From Photorhabdus heterorhabditis (GTDB taxonomy: Bacteria > Pseudomonadota > Gammaproteobacteria > Enterobacterales > Enterobacteriaceae), in NCBI RefSeq assembly GCF_018448905.1, contig NZ_RCWA01000006.1, positions 116,947-180,946 on the forward strand: a stretch of DNA of 64,000 bases. Direction: 5' to 3'. The position numbers and the translations under genes are program-made. This document shows positions 1-9,277 of this stretch, piece by piece; positions within the stretch are counted from its first letter, which is position 1, and each line of letters begins with the position of its first letter. The notes under the pieces are model-generated. The model did not search any database. It had not been told where the DNA came from and worked only from the letters and a program-made list of their open reading frames with translations.

Positions 1-82
1 TCGCCTTCAACAGCACAGCAACAATGTTTGACGAAGGGTCACTAGCCAGAGACTGTAACTCCAAAACAGGTGAGTTATCCAT
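1..82 (-). CDS. AbiTii-type protein, N-terminal fragment (runs off window)
   Basis: Only the first 27 codons are present; the gene continues past the left edge. The start ATG (reverse complement of 80-82) has a good ribosome binding site (AAGGAG) about 7 bases upstream. The peptide begins MDNSPVLELQSLASDPSSNI, which closely matches the start of the next upstream gene (MNNSPVLKLQDMASSSSTDI). It is therefore a tandem paralogue of that AbiTii-domain protein, probably with a related abortive-infection role. The assignment rests on this N-terminal similarity alone; the rest of the protein is unseen. Confidence 0.65.
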   Translation of the reverse strand, partial: MDNSPVLELQSLASDPSSNIVAVLLKA

Positions 83-132
83 ATAAATCTCCTTGAACTA
101 CCAACAGTTACACCTAAATCACATGCAAGGCT

Positions 133-1041
133 TTAGACTGGAATATTGTAGTAGTGGCACAGAGCATTTGTCAGCAATGCAGGTGCGGCTGAACCTGCAA
201 TTTTGAGGCTACCTGAGTAAGCTTTACCAATCATGTTACCAACCCACCCACCGATTTTGGCACCAAGATTACTTGATAATTTTGGTGAAGGAGACTCTTC
301 AACAACCTGTCTCAGTTCAGCGATATCTTTATCTTCAATACCGTATTCTTTAAGTTGACGTTTAAGGGAATTGAAGTCACCTGCCGTGATAGTGTTTTGC
401 TGGTGTATGTCACCGGTATTGCCTGCACCGATAGTGCCAGCGTTATTAACATTTCCATTAAAGTTATTAATATTATTTACAGTCATATCTGCAGCCTCTT
501 TCTTTTCCTCGTAAGAAAACAATAATCCTTCACCTAAAATTTTTTTACTTTCTAGCAATAACGCCCAATCGAGTATCCTTGACTTGGTGTTTGAGAGTAT
601 TTTAGTAATTTGAGTTGGGTTAATACTCCACGCCATACGGAAATTGCAATTACCAGCTTTCTGTAAGAAATCAGCCATAAGAACAGGCAAGTCACTATAT
701 AAGGTTGTATCGCTTTTGGCGTATTCTGCCAACATGGATACGGGGTTGTTAATATGAATCGTTGTCAGGGGGGCGTAAATTTCTTTGTTATAATTACTAA
801 GCTGATATGGAATCCATCCTATATATGGATTGAATGCCCTTATTGGAGCATCTTTTATTACTCTGTAATCAGGAAGAAGGTCTACGGATGGATATCCGTT
901 TAGCTCATGCTCAAGCCATTCTGAAATATCTTGCAAGCCAAGCTTCACCGATATCATCTTTGCTCTTGAGAGCAACTCTTCGATATCAGTTGAGCTTGAA
1001 CTTGCCATGTCCTGTAGCTTAAGAACGGGTGAATTGTTCAT
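133..1041 (-). CDS. AbiTii-domain abortive infection protein
   Basis: A 302-residue protein. Residues 18-60 carry the pattern typical of the AbiTii domain: a helical stretch with KLGLQDISEWLEHELNGYP, followed by a conserved-looking region to about 180. Residues about 190-225 are an Asn/Gly-rich low-complexity linker (NNINNFNGNVNNAGTIG), which is common in the middle of such proteins. The C-terminus (about 260-302) is Gly/Ala-rich and hydrophobic, so it could touch membranes. AbiTii proteins are associated with abortive phage infection; their biochemical activity is poorly known. The gene lies just upstream of a paralogue and just left of the pilus operon, so it is probably defence cargo of the element. 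The ribosome binding site is weak (GAGCG). The family call is fairly secure; the mode of action is not. Confidence 0.7.
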   Translation of the reverse strand: MNNSPVLKLQDMASSSSTDIEELLSRAKMISVKLGLQDISEWLEHELNGYPSVDLLPDYRVIKDAPIRAFNPYIGWIPYQLSNYNKEIYAPLTTIHINNPVSMLAEYAKSDTTLYSDLPVLMADFLQKAGNCNFRMAWSINPTQITKILSNTKSRILDWALLLESKKILGEGLLFSYEEKKEAADMTVNNINNFNGNVNNAGTIGAGNTGDIHQQNTITAGDFNSLKRQLKEYGIEDKDIAELRQVVEESPSPKLSSNLGAKIGGWVGNMIGKAYSGSLKIAGSAAPALLTNALCHYYNIPV

Positions 1042-1566
1042 CGGTCATCGCTCATTGTGTAGTTGAGAACCCATTTTATCCATTAGCGCCACTAACTGTA
1101 AGCAAAGTTTTCACAGAGTCTGATTAGACCGCTTTTCCGCTTCTCTTACACATTCCGGAGTTTGTTCTAAGGCTATATTCTGTCGTTGCCTCGTGAAGCC
1201 ATCTTAAATGACACAGAGGTGTCTACCAAACCTGTGGCGATTCAAAGCAACTAGTGCTTAGAAATTTTTATGTATCGATAAATTAGCTGGCTATAGCTCT
1301 GTTTTTGGAGACGGTAACCGATTGAGGCTAGACCTGTGTGAAAAGTGTGTAGAACTGTTCTGAGTGGACTGAAAAGCTGCTCAATACCTTGTGCAGGTGA
1401 AAATCTTGTCACAGTAATTTCAATGAAATGACTTATTTGACGCATTGCACTAACTTCCATTGGTGCGTTTTTTTTGATTTTGCAAAAAGAGTTCTACGTT
1501 GAGCTCAGTCCCGGATCCCCGCACAGTAAGTCGCATTTATTTAGGATCACTTGCATGGGAACGCTC
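1042..1566. other. Intergenic region upstream of the pil operon
   Basis: About 525 bases with no convincing gene. It must contain the promoters for the divergent AbiTii and pilus genes, but I cannot place -35/-10 boxes with confidence. A 69-codon reading frame on the minus strand (1251-1460) has no recognisable family or ribosome binding site. Near 1439-1478 a short imperfect hairpin (ACGCA paired with TGCGT) is followed by eight T residues on the plus strand, which looks like a weak rho-independent terminator. Confidence 0.4.
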
Positions 1567-2589
1567 ATGAAAAACCCTGTTTTTTTCTCACTCAGTTGGC
1601 TGTCCGTCATGGTATTGGCTGGGTGTGCCGGACAAACTCAGGAGGCTACCGCATCCGGTGTAAGTTTTCACCGTTCTCATCAGGCACGTCCCGCCGTATC
1701 CGATATCTATTCTTTGACACCACAAGTTACACGCCATGATCGCTATACTTTGGTGAGTGTAGGCAGCCAGGCTGCGCAGCGTGAACCCCTCAATCAAATC
1801 ATCAATATCACCATGCCAGTAGTACCATTGGTACAACGCATTGGTGATGGATTGCGCTATCTGCTTTTTGGAACCGGTTATTCGCTGTGTGATACCACCG
1901 CAACCCATTTCGTTAAATTGATAGGCAGGCCATTACCGGCTATTCAACGCAAAATGGGGCCGATACGGCTCAGTGAGGCGTTGCAGATTGTTGCCGGGCC
2001 AGCATGGCGTATCCGGGTAGATGAGGTGAACCGTGAAGTATGTTTTGTTTTACGTGATGAATATCGTCAATTTTCCGAGACAACTGTTAACCGGATGACA
2101 CCGCCAAAAATGCGGGTACCGGCACCTACATTGTCCAACAGCACATTAGCCACTCCGTTACCGGTGAAGCCTCCGATAGCTGAAAGACCAAAAACAGATA
2201 CCCCTAAAATTCCTGTGACAGAAGGGAAACCCACAACCATTTCTTCAGTATCACCTACTCAGCCCATTAAATCCCTGCTGAGCGGCAGTACACCCGTGAC
2301 AACGATACCGATAGGCAACATCTGGCGTGCGGAAACAGGAACCACTTTGCGTGGAACGTTGGAGCGGTGGGCTAATACAACGGATTGCCCGGTAGGGGGA
2401 CATTGGGTAGTGGTGTGGTCGTCACCGACGGATTACCGCATTGATGCGCCGTTGATGTTCAAAGGCAACTTTGAGTCCTTGTTGGTACAAGTGTTTGATC
2501 TTTATCGACAGGCTGAGAAGCCATTGTTTGCCGAAGTCAGCCGCCTTCAGTGCCTGATTTCAGTCAGTGATAAACCCGTGACCCGGTAA
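1567..2589 (+). CDS. pilL: PilL, thin-pilus outer-membrane lipoprotein
   Basis: First gene of an R64-type thin pilus operon. From the ATG at 1567 the protein starts MKNPVFFSLSWLSVMVLAGC, a lipoprotein signal with lipobox LAGC; an in-frame ATG at 1555 and a TTG at 1474 are less likely starts. Residues about 35-170 resemble the N-terminal domain of conjugative-transfer PilL proteins (YSLTPQVTRHDRYTLVSVG onward). A Pro/Thr-rich linker follows at about 175-250. The C-terminal part (IWRAETGTTLRGTLERWA) looks like a TcpQ/PilL secretin-assisting domain. PilL in R64 is an outer-membrane component of the pilus system. pilM follows after 6 bases. The family call relies on position and the whole operon as much as on the sequence. 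Confidence 0.82.
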   Translation: MKNPVFFSLSWLSVMVLAGCAGQTQEATASGVSFHRSHQARPAVSDIYSLTPQVTRHDRYTLVSVGSQAAQREPLNQIINITMPVVPLVQRIGDGLRYLLFGTGYSLCDTTATHFVKLIGRPLPAIQRKMGPIRLSEALQIVAGPAWRIRVDEVNREVCFVLRDEYRQFSETTVNRMTPPKMRVPAPTLSNSTLATPLPVKPPIAERPKTDTPKIPVTEGKPTTISSVSPTQPIKSLLSGSTPVTTIPIGNIWRAETGTTLRGTLERWANTTDCPVGGHWVVVWSSPTDYRIDAPLMFKGNFESLLVQVFDLYRQAEKPLFAEVSRLQCLISVSDKPVTR

Positions 2590-2595
2590 GCCGTC

Positions 2596-3033
2596 ATGGG
2601 ATACGTCATTAGTGCGTTTGCCTTGGTTTTTTTGCTGATTGCAGGTGGCATACAGCTGCGACAGGCAGAACAACTGCACGTCGATCGTGACAACACAACA
2701 GCTCAGATACTGGCAGATCAAATGTTGCTGTTAGCCAGTGCCATTAATCACTGGCGTGGCGGCTATGCATCTAAAAATGGCACGGTGGATCTCCGTAAGC
2801 TCATTCTGCCTTTTCAGCCTGATGCCCGTATCCGGCATGTTATCAGTCAAGGCCGGCTCTGGGTGTGGATGCCGGAAATACCCGGTCTTGTCACCGCTCT
2901 GCGCGAACGCACTAAGGGGTCCATGTTGATTGGTGAAGCCCGGCAGGGACGGTTGTATGGCTTATCTGGCCAAGCAATAGGATTCACTCTTCCTGACGGG
3001 ATTAGCGATGGTGATGTGGTGTATTTCAACTGA
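2596..3033 (+). CDS. pilM: PilM, thin-pilus biogenesis protein
   Basis: A 145-residue protein, the same length as R64 PilM. A single N-terminal membrane segment (VISAFALVFLLIAGGIQL) is followed by a soluble domain that would face the periplasm. It contains the motifs RGGYASKNGTVDL and a C-terminal GYVI-like beta segment ending GFTLPDGISDGDVVYFN. PilM proteins are required for thin-pilus assembly, but their molecular task is not established. It is 6 bases downstream of pilL and 18 bases upstream of pilN, so it is certainly in the same operon. Confidence 0.8.
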   Translation: MGYVISAFALVFLLIAGGIQLRQAEQLHVDRDNTTAQILADQMLLLASAINHWRGGYASKNGTVDLRKLILPFQPDARIRHVISQGRLWVWMPEIPGLVTALRERTKGSMLIGEARQGRLYGLSGQAIGFTLPDGISDGDVVYFN

Positions 3034-3051
3034 AAAAACGGACAGGATGTG

Positions 3052-4752
3052 ATGAAAAATAAACGGTGTTCACTCAGGCTTTGTACTTGCCTTGCTCCAC
3101 TGGCAGCGGTAATCGGCATGGCGTTGATGTCCGGTTGTACCTTGCCGGCAGTGGATAATATGGCGCATGAGGCCAGTGTGCAAAGTCGGGTAGCACAACA
3201 ACATTTGCATCAACAGCATAGCCTGAAACAACCGGGGGTAACCTGGGTAGATAAACCCTGGGTGAATCTGAAACCGGTAGTTCAGCCTGTCGCGTCGGTA
3301 AAGTTACCGTCCTGCCAGATAACGATTAACAGTAAAGTCGGGCTGACATTACCGGAACTGGGACAACGCATTACCCAACTTTGTGGTATTCGGGTCACGG
3401 TAGCGCCCGATGTTTTATCACGAGTATCAACCACGGCGGGTGGGTTGACGCGCCAGATGAGTAGGACATTACCGACAGCTGATGATAAAGGACGTATGCC
3501 ATTGGATTGGCTGGATGATCGAGATATACACTCAATTAACGCTGATGAGCGTCGAGAGCCAGAAGTCCTCACGGGTCTCAATTGGCAAGGGGAGCTGACG
3601 GGGCTTTTAGACAATATTGCCAGCCGGTTAGGGATTGCATGGAAGAGGGATAACAGGGCCGTCGTGTTTTATCGGTTTGAAACCCGGACATTTCAGTTGA
3701 ATGTTCTCAACACCCGTACCAGCAGTAATGCCAGTGTTGCCTCAGGTTCAACCAGTAGTATGGGGACATCAGGGGGCAGTGGTAATGTCAATAATTCTGT
3801 CTCTGGAGAGGCCAGCTCTTCACAGAAAACCACGGTTGATCTGAACAGTGATTTATACGAAGACATCCGTAAGACAGTCGAGAATATGTTGACGCCCGAG
3901 CGTGGTCGGTTCTGGTTGTCAAGCTCCAGTGGAACGCTGATGGTAACAGACACGCCGGCGGTACTGGATTCGGTATCCCGTTATGTGGAAGAACAAAATA
4001 CTGTTCTCAACCGTCAGGTTTTGTTGAATGTTCAGGTGCTGAGTGTCAGCACTACCCGTAAAGAGCAAATGGGGCTGGACTGGGGATTGGTTTATAACTC
4101 ATTGAATAGTCTGGGGGCTACGCTGTCTGGCAGTTTCGGTGGTATGGGCAGTGGGGCAACCTCTGCGGGGGTCAGTATTTTGGAAAGTGCAACAGGGAAG
4201 GCGGCAAAACTCTCGGGTTCCAGCCTGCTGATAAAGGCGTTGAGCGAGCAAGGTAATGTCAGTGTGGTGACCTCTCAAGGAAGTGCGACCACTAATTTGA
4301 CCCCGATTCCGATACAGATGGCTGATCAAACGGTGTATGTGGCTCAAAGCAGTACAACGACTGCCGCAGATGTGGGAGCCACCACAGCTCTGACACCCGG
4401 GATGATTACTACCGGGTTTAATATGACCTTATTGCCGTTGATACAGCGTAATGGTGATGTTCAGTTACAAGTGGCTTTTAACCTGTCTGATCCGCCGACT
4501 ATCCGTTCATTCACATCTAAAGAAGGCAATTCTTATATCGAGATGCCGTATACCCGGTTACGTTCACTGAGTCAGAAAGTGAATCTACGTGCCGGGCAGG
4601 CCCTGGTACTCACCGGATTTGAACAGGCTGATACTCGGGTGACTAAGACGGGAACCTTTACACCAGGTAATTTCCTGCTTGGGGGAGGACAGTCCGGAGA
4701 GAATCAGCGCAGCACGTTGGTTATTTTGATCACCCCCGTATTACTGGATTGA
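3052..4752 (+). CDS. pilN: PilN, outer-membrane lipoprotein secretin
   Basis: Secretin of the thin-pilus system, forming the outer-membrane ring through which the pilus exits. The N-terminus is a lipoprotein signal ending LMSGC. Domains in order: signal/lipobox 1-30; N-domains about 80-250, with the STN-like region ITINSKVGLTLPELGQRI; a Ser/Gly-rich loop near 225-255; and the C-terminal secretin beta-domain about 330-566, including VVTSQGSATTNLTPIPIQM and the typical end STLVILITPVLLD. The ATG at 3052 is chosen over the adjacent GTG at 3049; AGGA lies just upstream. At 566 residues it is normal for PilN. It ends within a few bases of pilO. Confidence 0.9.
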   Translation: MKNKRCSLRLCTCLAPLAAVIGMALMSGCTLPAVDNMAHEASVQSRVAQQHLHQQHSLKQPGVTWVDKPWVNLKPVVQPVASVKLPSCQITINSKVGLTLPELGQRITQLCGIRVTVAPDVLSRVSTTAGGLTRQMSRTLPTADDKGRMPLDWLDDRDIHSINADERREPEVLTGLNWQGELTGLLDNIASRLGIAWKRDNRAVVFYRFETRTFQLNVLNTRTSSNASVASGSTSSMGTSGGSGNVNNSVSGEASSSQKTTVDLNSDLYEDIRKTVENMLTPERGRFWLSSSSGTLMVTDTPAVLDSVSRYVEEQNTVLNRQVLLNVQVLSVSTTRKEQMGLDWGLVYNSLNSLGATLSGSFGGMGSGATSAGVSILESATGKAAKLSGSSLLIKALSEQGNVSVVTSQGSATTNLTPIPIQMADQTVYVAQSSTTTAADVGATTALTPGMITTGFNMTLLPLIQRNGDVQLQVAFNLSDPPTIRSFTSKEGNSYIEMPYTRLRSLSQKVNLRAGQALVLTGFEQADTRVTKTGTFTPGNFLLGGGQSGENQRSTLVILITPVLLD

Positions 4753-4775
4753 GGAATGAAAGGCTGCATGAATCA

Positions 4776-6092
4776 ATGAAAAGCATCGATTTAGAAATAC
4801 CCGGTGAGATACCCGAAGTCACGGTTGTAAAGGCCGAGCGCCATTGTTGGATCGGTGGCCTACGCTGGTCACCGTACATGAAGGTGAAACGGGGACACCG
4901 CAGAAGGCAACGTGTTCGTCCGGTAGTCAGTCGATCTCAATACGCCGATGTACATCTGGTCGTGGGCAATCGTTCGGGGAGACGTCAGCAGACTACACGC
5001 ATGATGGGAACGGGAATAATCAGGAAATTGTATTGCCGTCACACACCGTATTCTTTAGCCATCGCTTTTTTATCGCATTCCGGCCCAAACGGGTACGGGA
5101 TCTATGATTTGGGCGAAGGGCAATGGTTATTTTTGGCAACGCAGAAGGGTTTGCCGTCCGTGATGGCAGATATTGTCGGAACCCGCGAGAATGTCAATGC
5201 AGCACTGTCCCGTTTTTTAACGTTTAACCCGGCTCCAGATAAAAGCTGGCGGGTGGTATCTGACCCTGATAATCCGGCGCATTGGCGCTCAATAATTTCT
5301 GCTTTGTCGGCTCATCAGTATCGGATGTGTCGCCTGCAACGGCGGTGGCGGTCACCATTATTGTTGATGGCTGTATTCATCTCTTTGTTGATTGTCGTAT
5401 GGGTGTTATTGCAGTCAGGAAAATCTCCCGATGAGAGATTACCGATGACTGAAACCGTTCAAGTCAGGGCATCACGATTGTTTGAAGAAACGCCAAAACC
5501 GGTTGACTTACCTCATCCGTGGGCCGATAAGCCGTTGTTACCCGCGTTTTTGGCACGTTGTGTCATGACCAGTCGGACGATCCCGGTGTTATTGGCGGGT
5601 TGGCGCTTGACGGCAGGTTCATGCCGAAAAGATGGCGTCCGCCTTCACTACGAGATTATGCCTGGCGGTACAGCAGCGCATTTTGTTCAGCGTGTACAGA
5701 GTGTATTTAAGCAGTCACCGGTTTTTGACCTGGTTCAGGGCGCAAAAGAAGGCCGGGTATTCCTGCCGTGGAAACCTTTGCCGGTTCGCAATGAAACGGT
5801 GCCTGCTGTTTCAGTACAGTTGATAAAGATGGTTTCGAATTTCCAGCAATGGCAGATCCCTCTGACGTTAAATGAACTGACTCCCGCATCGGCATTACCG
5901 GGCGACGGGCAATCTATACCTTCCCAGGATTGGCGAGAATACCTGTTCAGCTTCAGTAGTCGGGTGATGCCAGCATGGCTATTTGCTGAACTGGATGATA
6001 CAGGGCTGCGAATGAACAGCCTCACGTTTACCCTGACCTCACAGGGACAGTTAACCTATCAGACTGAGGGATACATTTATGCCCGGAAATAA
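4776..6092 (+). CDS. pilO: PilO, inner-membrane pilus assembly protein
   Basis: PilO2-type protein of thin-pilus operons. The first about 190 residues form a cytoplasmic domain (actin-like/PilM-like character, with SLAIAFLSHSGPNGYGIYDLGEG). A single transmembrane segment follows (LLLMAVFISLLIVVWVLLQ), then a periplasmic C-terminal domain. In the related type IV pilus systems such proteins link the cytoplasmic motor to the periplasmic alignment complex. The ATG at 4776 is preferred; a TTG at 4749 overlapping the pilN stop would add nine residues. The gene overlaps pilP by 14 bases, indicating translational coupling. Confidence 0.83.
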   Translation: MKSIDLEIPGEIPEVTVVKAERHCWIGGLRWSPYMKVKRGHRRRQRVRPVVSRSQYADVHLVVGNRSGRRQQTTRMMGTGIIRKLYCRHTPYSLAIAFLSHSGPNGYGIYDLGEGQWLFLATQKGLPSVMADIVGTRENVNAALSRFLTFNPAPDKSWRVVSDPDNPAHWRSIISALSAHQYRMCRLQRRWRSPLLLMAVFISLLIVVWVLLQSGKSPDERLPMTETVQVRASRLFEETPKPVDLPHPWADKPLLPAFLARCVMTSRTIPVLLAGWRLTAGSCRKDGVRLHYEIMPGGTAAHFVQRVQSVFKQSPVFDLVQGAKEGRVFLPWKPLPVRNETVPAVSVQLIKMVSNFQQWQIPLTLNELTPASALPGDGQSIPSQDWREYLFSFSSRVMPAWLFAELDDTGLRMNSLTFTLTSQGQLTYQTEGYIYARK

Positions 6093-6564
6093 TACTGCCT
6101 TGTGGATCAGTGTGTTAAGTGGGCTAATTTTTATCAGTTCACCCGTATGGGCAACAGAAGATAGCGCTCTTTCGGTAATAGGGATTACAGAGGCATCTGC
6201 GGGTGTGACTGTGGGACAGTTAGAGCATTTACACGCGAAAAATCTGCTGCTGGAAGCAGAATTGCAGCGGGCTAAATTACAACGCCAACTGACAGAAAGT
6301 CAGCCTTTGGGGTTGACGGGCAATAATAATATCGATCTGCCGGTGACCGTATCGCCCGTGATAACGGCGGGACAACCTGTGACCCGTCCGGTGGTTCAGG
6401 AGATTTATGGTCGGGGGCATGCATTGCGGGCGAAAGTAAGCCTGCCGGGCCGCGGTGTGATGGAGTTAGCTGTCGGTGACGCAGTGCTTGGCACTCAGTT
6501 CAAAGTTAAGGTGATCACGCTTTCTGCGGTCACGCTAAGTGATGGTTCGGTACTCACGTTCTGA
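6079..6564 (+). CDS. pilP: PilP, periplasmic pilus assembly protein
   Basis: A 161-residue protein with an N-terminal Sec signal peptide (ALWISVLSGLIFISSPVWA). A short coiled-coil-like stretch follows (LEHLHAKNLLLEAELQRAKLQRQL). The C-terminal domain (about 105-160, VVQEIYGRGHALRAKVSLPG) matches the beta-rich domain of PilP/type IV pilus biogenesis stability proteins, which bridge the inner-membrane complex and the secretin. It overlaps pilO and lies 13 bases before pilQ. Confidence 0.82.
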   Translation: MPGNNTALWISVLSGLIFISSPVWATEDSALSVIGITEASAGVTVGQLEHLHAKNLLLEAELQRAKLQRQLTESQPLGLTGNNNIDLPVTVSPVITAGQPVTRPVVQEIYGRGHALRAKVSLPGRGVMELAVGDAVLGTQFKVKVITLSAVTLSDGSVLTF

Positions 6565-6577
6565 GGGAAGACAGGGA

Positions 6578-8131
6578 ATGAAAGAAAACATCCAGGTTAA
6601 TGATGCTGTGTTGCTGTTATGTGAAGAACAGCAGGCTACGGTATTAATTGACAACAATCGTCGGGGCGATCCACAGGTCCAGACTCGGGTCATGCAATTA
6701 CTTGAAGCCATACCAGAAGCAGAAATTCGCTTTGTCAATTTGTCAGAATTGCAGGCGAACCGCCAGAAACAAAATCAGCGGACGAATGAACAGGGCGTGT
6801 GTCTGTCGGACTTAACTGATGTGAGTGAACGCCAGAAGCAGGTACTGACCTGTTTTGAACTGGCAAAAAAACTGAATGCGTCAGATATTCACCTGACTAT
6901 CAGTCCAGGGTTAACCCGAATTGAAATGCGTATTCACGGTGAGCTGGAAGTCGTCAATGAACTGTCGGAAGAGGAGGGAATGGCACTCGCATCCACAATC
7001 ATCCTGTCGATGTGTGATGTCACTGAAACGCAATTTTTTCCCGGCCGTCAGCAGGACGGGAGGATTAAAGCGGATTTTCTGCGTCGGGTACATTTGTATG
7101 GTGCCCGGTACAGCCATACGCCAACCGCAGATGGTTTGTATGTTGTGATGCGTGTGATTGCTGATGATGGTGACAAAGTGCCTACACTGACACAATTAGG
7201 TTTTTTGCCGCAGCAAATCAAACTGGTTTCCCGTATTTTGCGACTGCCCGAGGGCCTGATTGTGTTATCGGGACCAACCGGTTCTGGGAAGTCCACGACA
7301 TTACGCACTTTTTGTCGCCAGTATCTTGACAGGACAAGAGGTAAAAAGCGGTTATTGACCGTTGAAGACCCTCCGGAGGGGAGGATTGCCGGTGCGATTC
7401 AAACGCCCATCGTGTGTGACAAAAGTGATGAAGAGGCGGTCAGGCTTGCCTGGCACCGGGCGCTCACCTCTGCGCTGCGTCTTGATCCTGATGCCGTTAT
7501 GCCAGGCGAAATGCGAGACCTGACTTCCATGCTAACGGCAATTTATGCTGCGCAAACGGGACATAGTGTCATGACGACGCTGCATACCAATAGCGCAGTC
7601 GGTATTCCTGAACGCATGATAACCATGGGGGTGAATGCGGGGTTGATTGCCGATGCACAGCTTTTGATTGCGTTGATTAGTCAGCGTTTAGTACAGACAT
7701 TATGTCCGTACTGTCGAGTACCTTGGGCACAGAAACAGGCGGTACTGGATGAGGAACAACGGGCTTATCTGATGCGTTATTGCCATGCTCCCGGTACCTG
7801 TTGCATAGAGAATTTGTATTTTCGTCATCCCGAAGGATGTGAACATTGTTGCCAGACGATTACCCTGAGCGGACGGATTGTTAACCGGGGAGTGACCGGT
7901 CGTAGCGTGGTGGCAGAAGTCATTAGGCCAGATGCCCGATTTTTTACCTTGTTGATGACTGAGGGCAAAGAGGCCGCGAGACAACACTGGGTATCGAATT
8001 TAAGTGGAATAACTCGTTGCCAGCATCTACTGCATAAGCTGAATGCCGGGCTGATTGATCCATTGGAAGCCGACTTAGTTTGTCCGCTGGATGAAGATGA
8101 TTATTTGCTGATGGAGCCGTGTGATGCGTGA
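6578..8131 (+). CDS. pilQ: PilQ, pilus assembly ATPase (GspE/PilB family)
   Basis: Cytoplasmic hexameric ATPase that powers thin-pilus extension. The start at 6578 is chosen because of the strong preceding GAGGGAAGACAGGG. An N-terminal domain to about residue 120 is followed by the secretion-ATPase core. Walker A is GPTGSGKSTT (near residue 230). The Asp-box/Walker B region includes LLTVEDP and LDPDAVMPGEMRD. The His box follows (HSVMTTLHTNSAVGIPERM). A four-Cys cluster further on (CPYC... CEHC) matches the zinc-binding region of the family. The second G of the canonical GEIRD region reads GEMRD, which is conservative. It overlaps pilR by 8 bases. Confidence 0.93.
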   Translation: MKENIQVNDAVLLLCEEQQATVLIDNNRRGDPQVQTRVMQLLEAIPEAEIRFVNLSELQANRQKQNQRTNEQGVCLSDLTDVSERQKQVLTCFELAKKLNASDIHLTISPGLTRIEMRIHGELEVVNELSEEEGMALASTIILSMCDVTETQFFPGRQQDGRIKADFLRRVHLYGARYSHTPTADGLYVVMRVIADDGDKVPTLTQLGFLPQQIKLVSRILRLPEGLIVLSGPTGSGKSTTLRTFCRQYLDRTRGKKRLLTVEDPPEGRIAGAIQTPIVCDKSDEEAVRLAWHRALTSALRLDPDAVMPGEMRDLTSMLTAIYAAQTGHSVMTTLHTNSAVGIPERMITMGVNAGLIADAQLLIALISQRLVQTLCPYCRVPWAQKQAVLDEEQRAYLMRYCHAPGTCCIENLYFRHPEGCEHCCQTITLSGRIVNRGVTGRSVVAEVIRPDARFFTLLMTEGKEAARQHWVSNLSGITRCQHLLHKLNAGLIDPLEADLVCPLDEDDYLLMEPCDA

Positions 8132-9209
8132 AATGTCATCGGGCAGGCGTCTGCGCTATGTGTTAGTTCGCCACACTTTCTTACCGAGTTATCGCATCAT
8201 TTTTTATGAGGCGTTGCGTTTTTTACTGGAAAACAAGATACCGTTATTGAAAGCGTTGCGGCAGATACGTGATGTGTATACTCATTTCGATACCCATTGG
8301 CATCCGTTTGCTGAACTCATTGACGATTGCATCTCGGCGCTCACTGATAACAGTCAAACGAATACTTTGGAACATGTGCTGGCTGTTTGGGGACCGGTAG
8401 AAGAGGCGGCGTTAATTAGTGCGGGTATGCGCAGCGGTCATTTGCCTGAAGCGTTGAGTCAGGCTATTACACTGATAGGTTGCCGTCAGCGTATTCTGAT
8501 GGTGTCACTCAGAATGATGGTTTATCCCTTGCTGTTGGTGCTACTGATGGCGGGATTACTGGTGATCACCGCAACAGAATTGGTACCAACGCTAAAAAAT
8601 ATTGCCGATCCGGAAAACTGGCAGGGTGTGCTGGCATGGCTGAACGGGGTGGCGACATTCTTTGAGCATGCTTTTCTGTGGTGTGGTGTCTTACTGCTCT
8701 CTTTTATTGTGGGCGTGGCGTATTCGCTACCGCGGTGGGTCAACCGTCTGCGCCGCATAGCGGATCATTTTATCCCCTGGTCGATCTATAGCGATATTCA
8801 GGGTGCCATTTTTTTACTGAACATGGCTTCCCTTTTGCGTGCCCAGGTTCAGACGCTGGATGCGTTAATTATCCTGCAACGCTTTGCATCTCCCTGGTTA
8901 CAGATTCGTCTGGAGTCTATTGCTGATTGTGTCCGCGAAGGGGATCACTTTGGCCGGGCATTGCATCACTGTGGCTATGACTTTCCGTCAAAGGAAGCGG
9001 TGAATTTTCTGTCATTATTGACGGAAGGTGATGGCACTCCTGACATGATTGGACGCTATGGTGAGCGGTGGCTGGACCAAACCATCGTTCGGGTGAACAG
9101 GCGGGCCAATTTGGTCATGTTGTGTTCACTGTTGCTGGTTGTCGGGGCATTTATGTTGATTTTGCTGGCCGTCATGGAAATACAGAATATGGCTAACATC
9201 ATGCCGTAA
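8124..9209 (+). CDS. pilR: PilR, inner-membrane platform protein (GspF/PilC family)
   Basis: Polytopic membrane platform that partners with the PilQ ATPase. A GspF-type domain with cytoplasmic part YRIIFYEALRFLLENKIPLLKALRQI leads to transmembrane segments at about 125-155 (VYPLLLVLLMAGLLVITATELVP), about 170-195 and about 330-355 (LCSLLLVVGAFMLILLAVM). The two-fold repeat of the GspF fold is visible: AALISAGMRSGHLPEAL in the first half and ESIADCVREGDHFGRAL in the second. The length (361) is normal. The ATG at 8124 overlaps the pilQ stop. Confidence 0.9.
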   Translation: MREMSSGRRLRYVLVRHTFLPSYRIIFYEALRFLLENKIPLLKALRQIRDVYTHFDTHWHPFAELIDDCISALTDNSQTNTLEHVLAVWGPVEEAALISAGMRSGHLPEALSQAITLIGCRQRILMVSLRMMVYPLLLVLLMAGLLVITATELVPTLKNIADPENWQGVLAWLNGVATFFEHAFLWCGVLLLSFIVGVAYSLPRWVNRLRRIADHFIPWSIYSDIQGAIFLLNMASLLRAQVQTLDALIILQRFASPWLQIRLESIADCVREGDHFGRALHHCGYDFPSKEAVNFLSLLTEGDGTPDMIGRYGERWLDQTIVRVNRRANLVMLCSLLLVVGAFMLILLAVMEIQNMANIMP

Positions 9210-9277
9210 TCCCTTTAAATTAAACCTCCTTTTAACGACTTTCTCCGTAAAGAACACTTCATATAAGGAATAAATCA

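Noticed and set aside
1251-1460. Minus-strand open frame of 69 codons left of the pil operon
   Set aside because: No ribosome binding site, no recognisable family and no neighbour logic.
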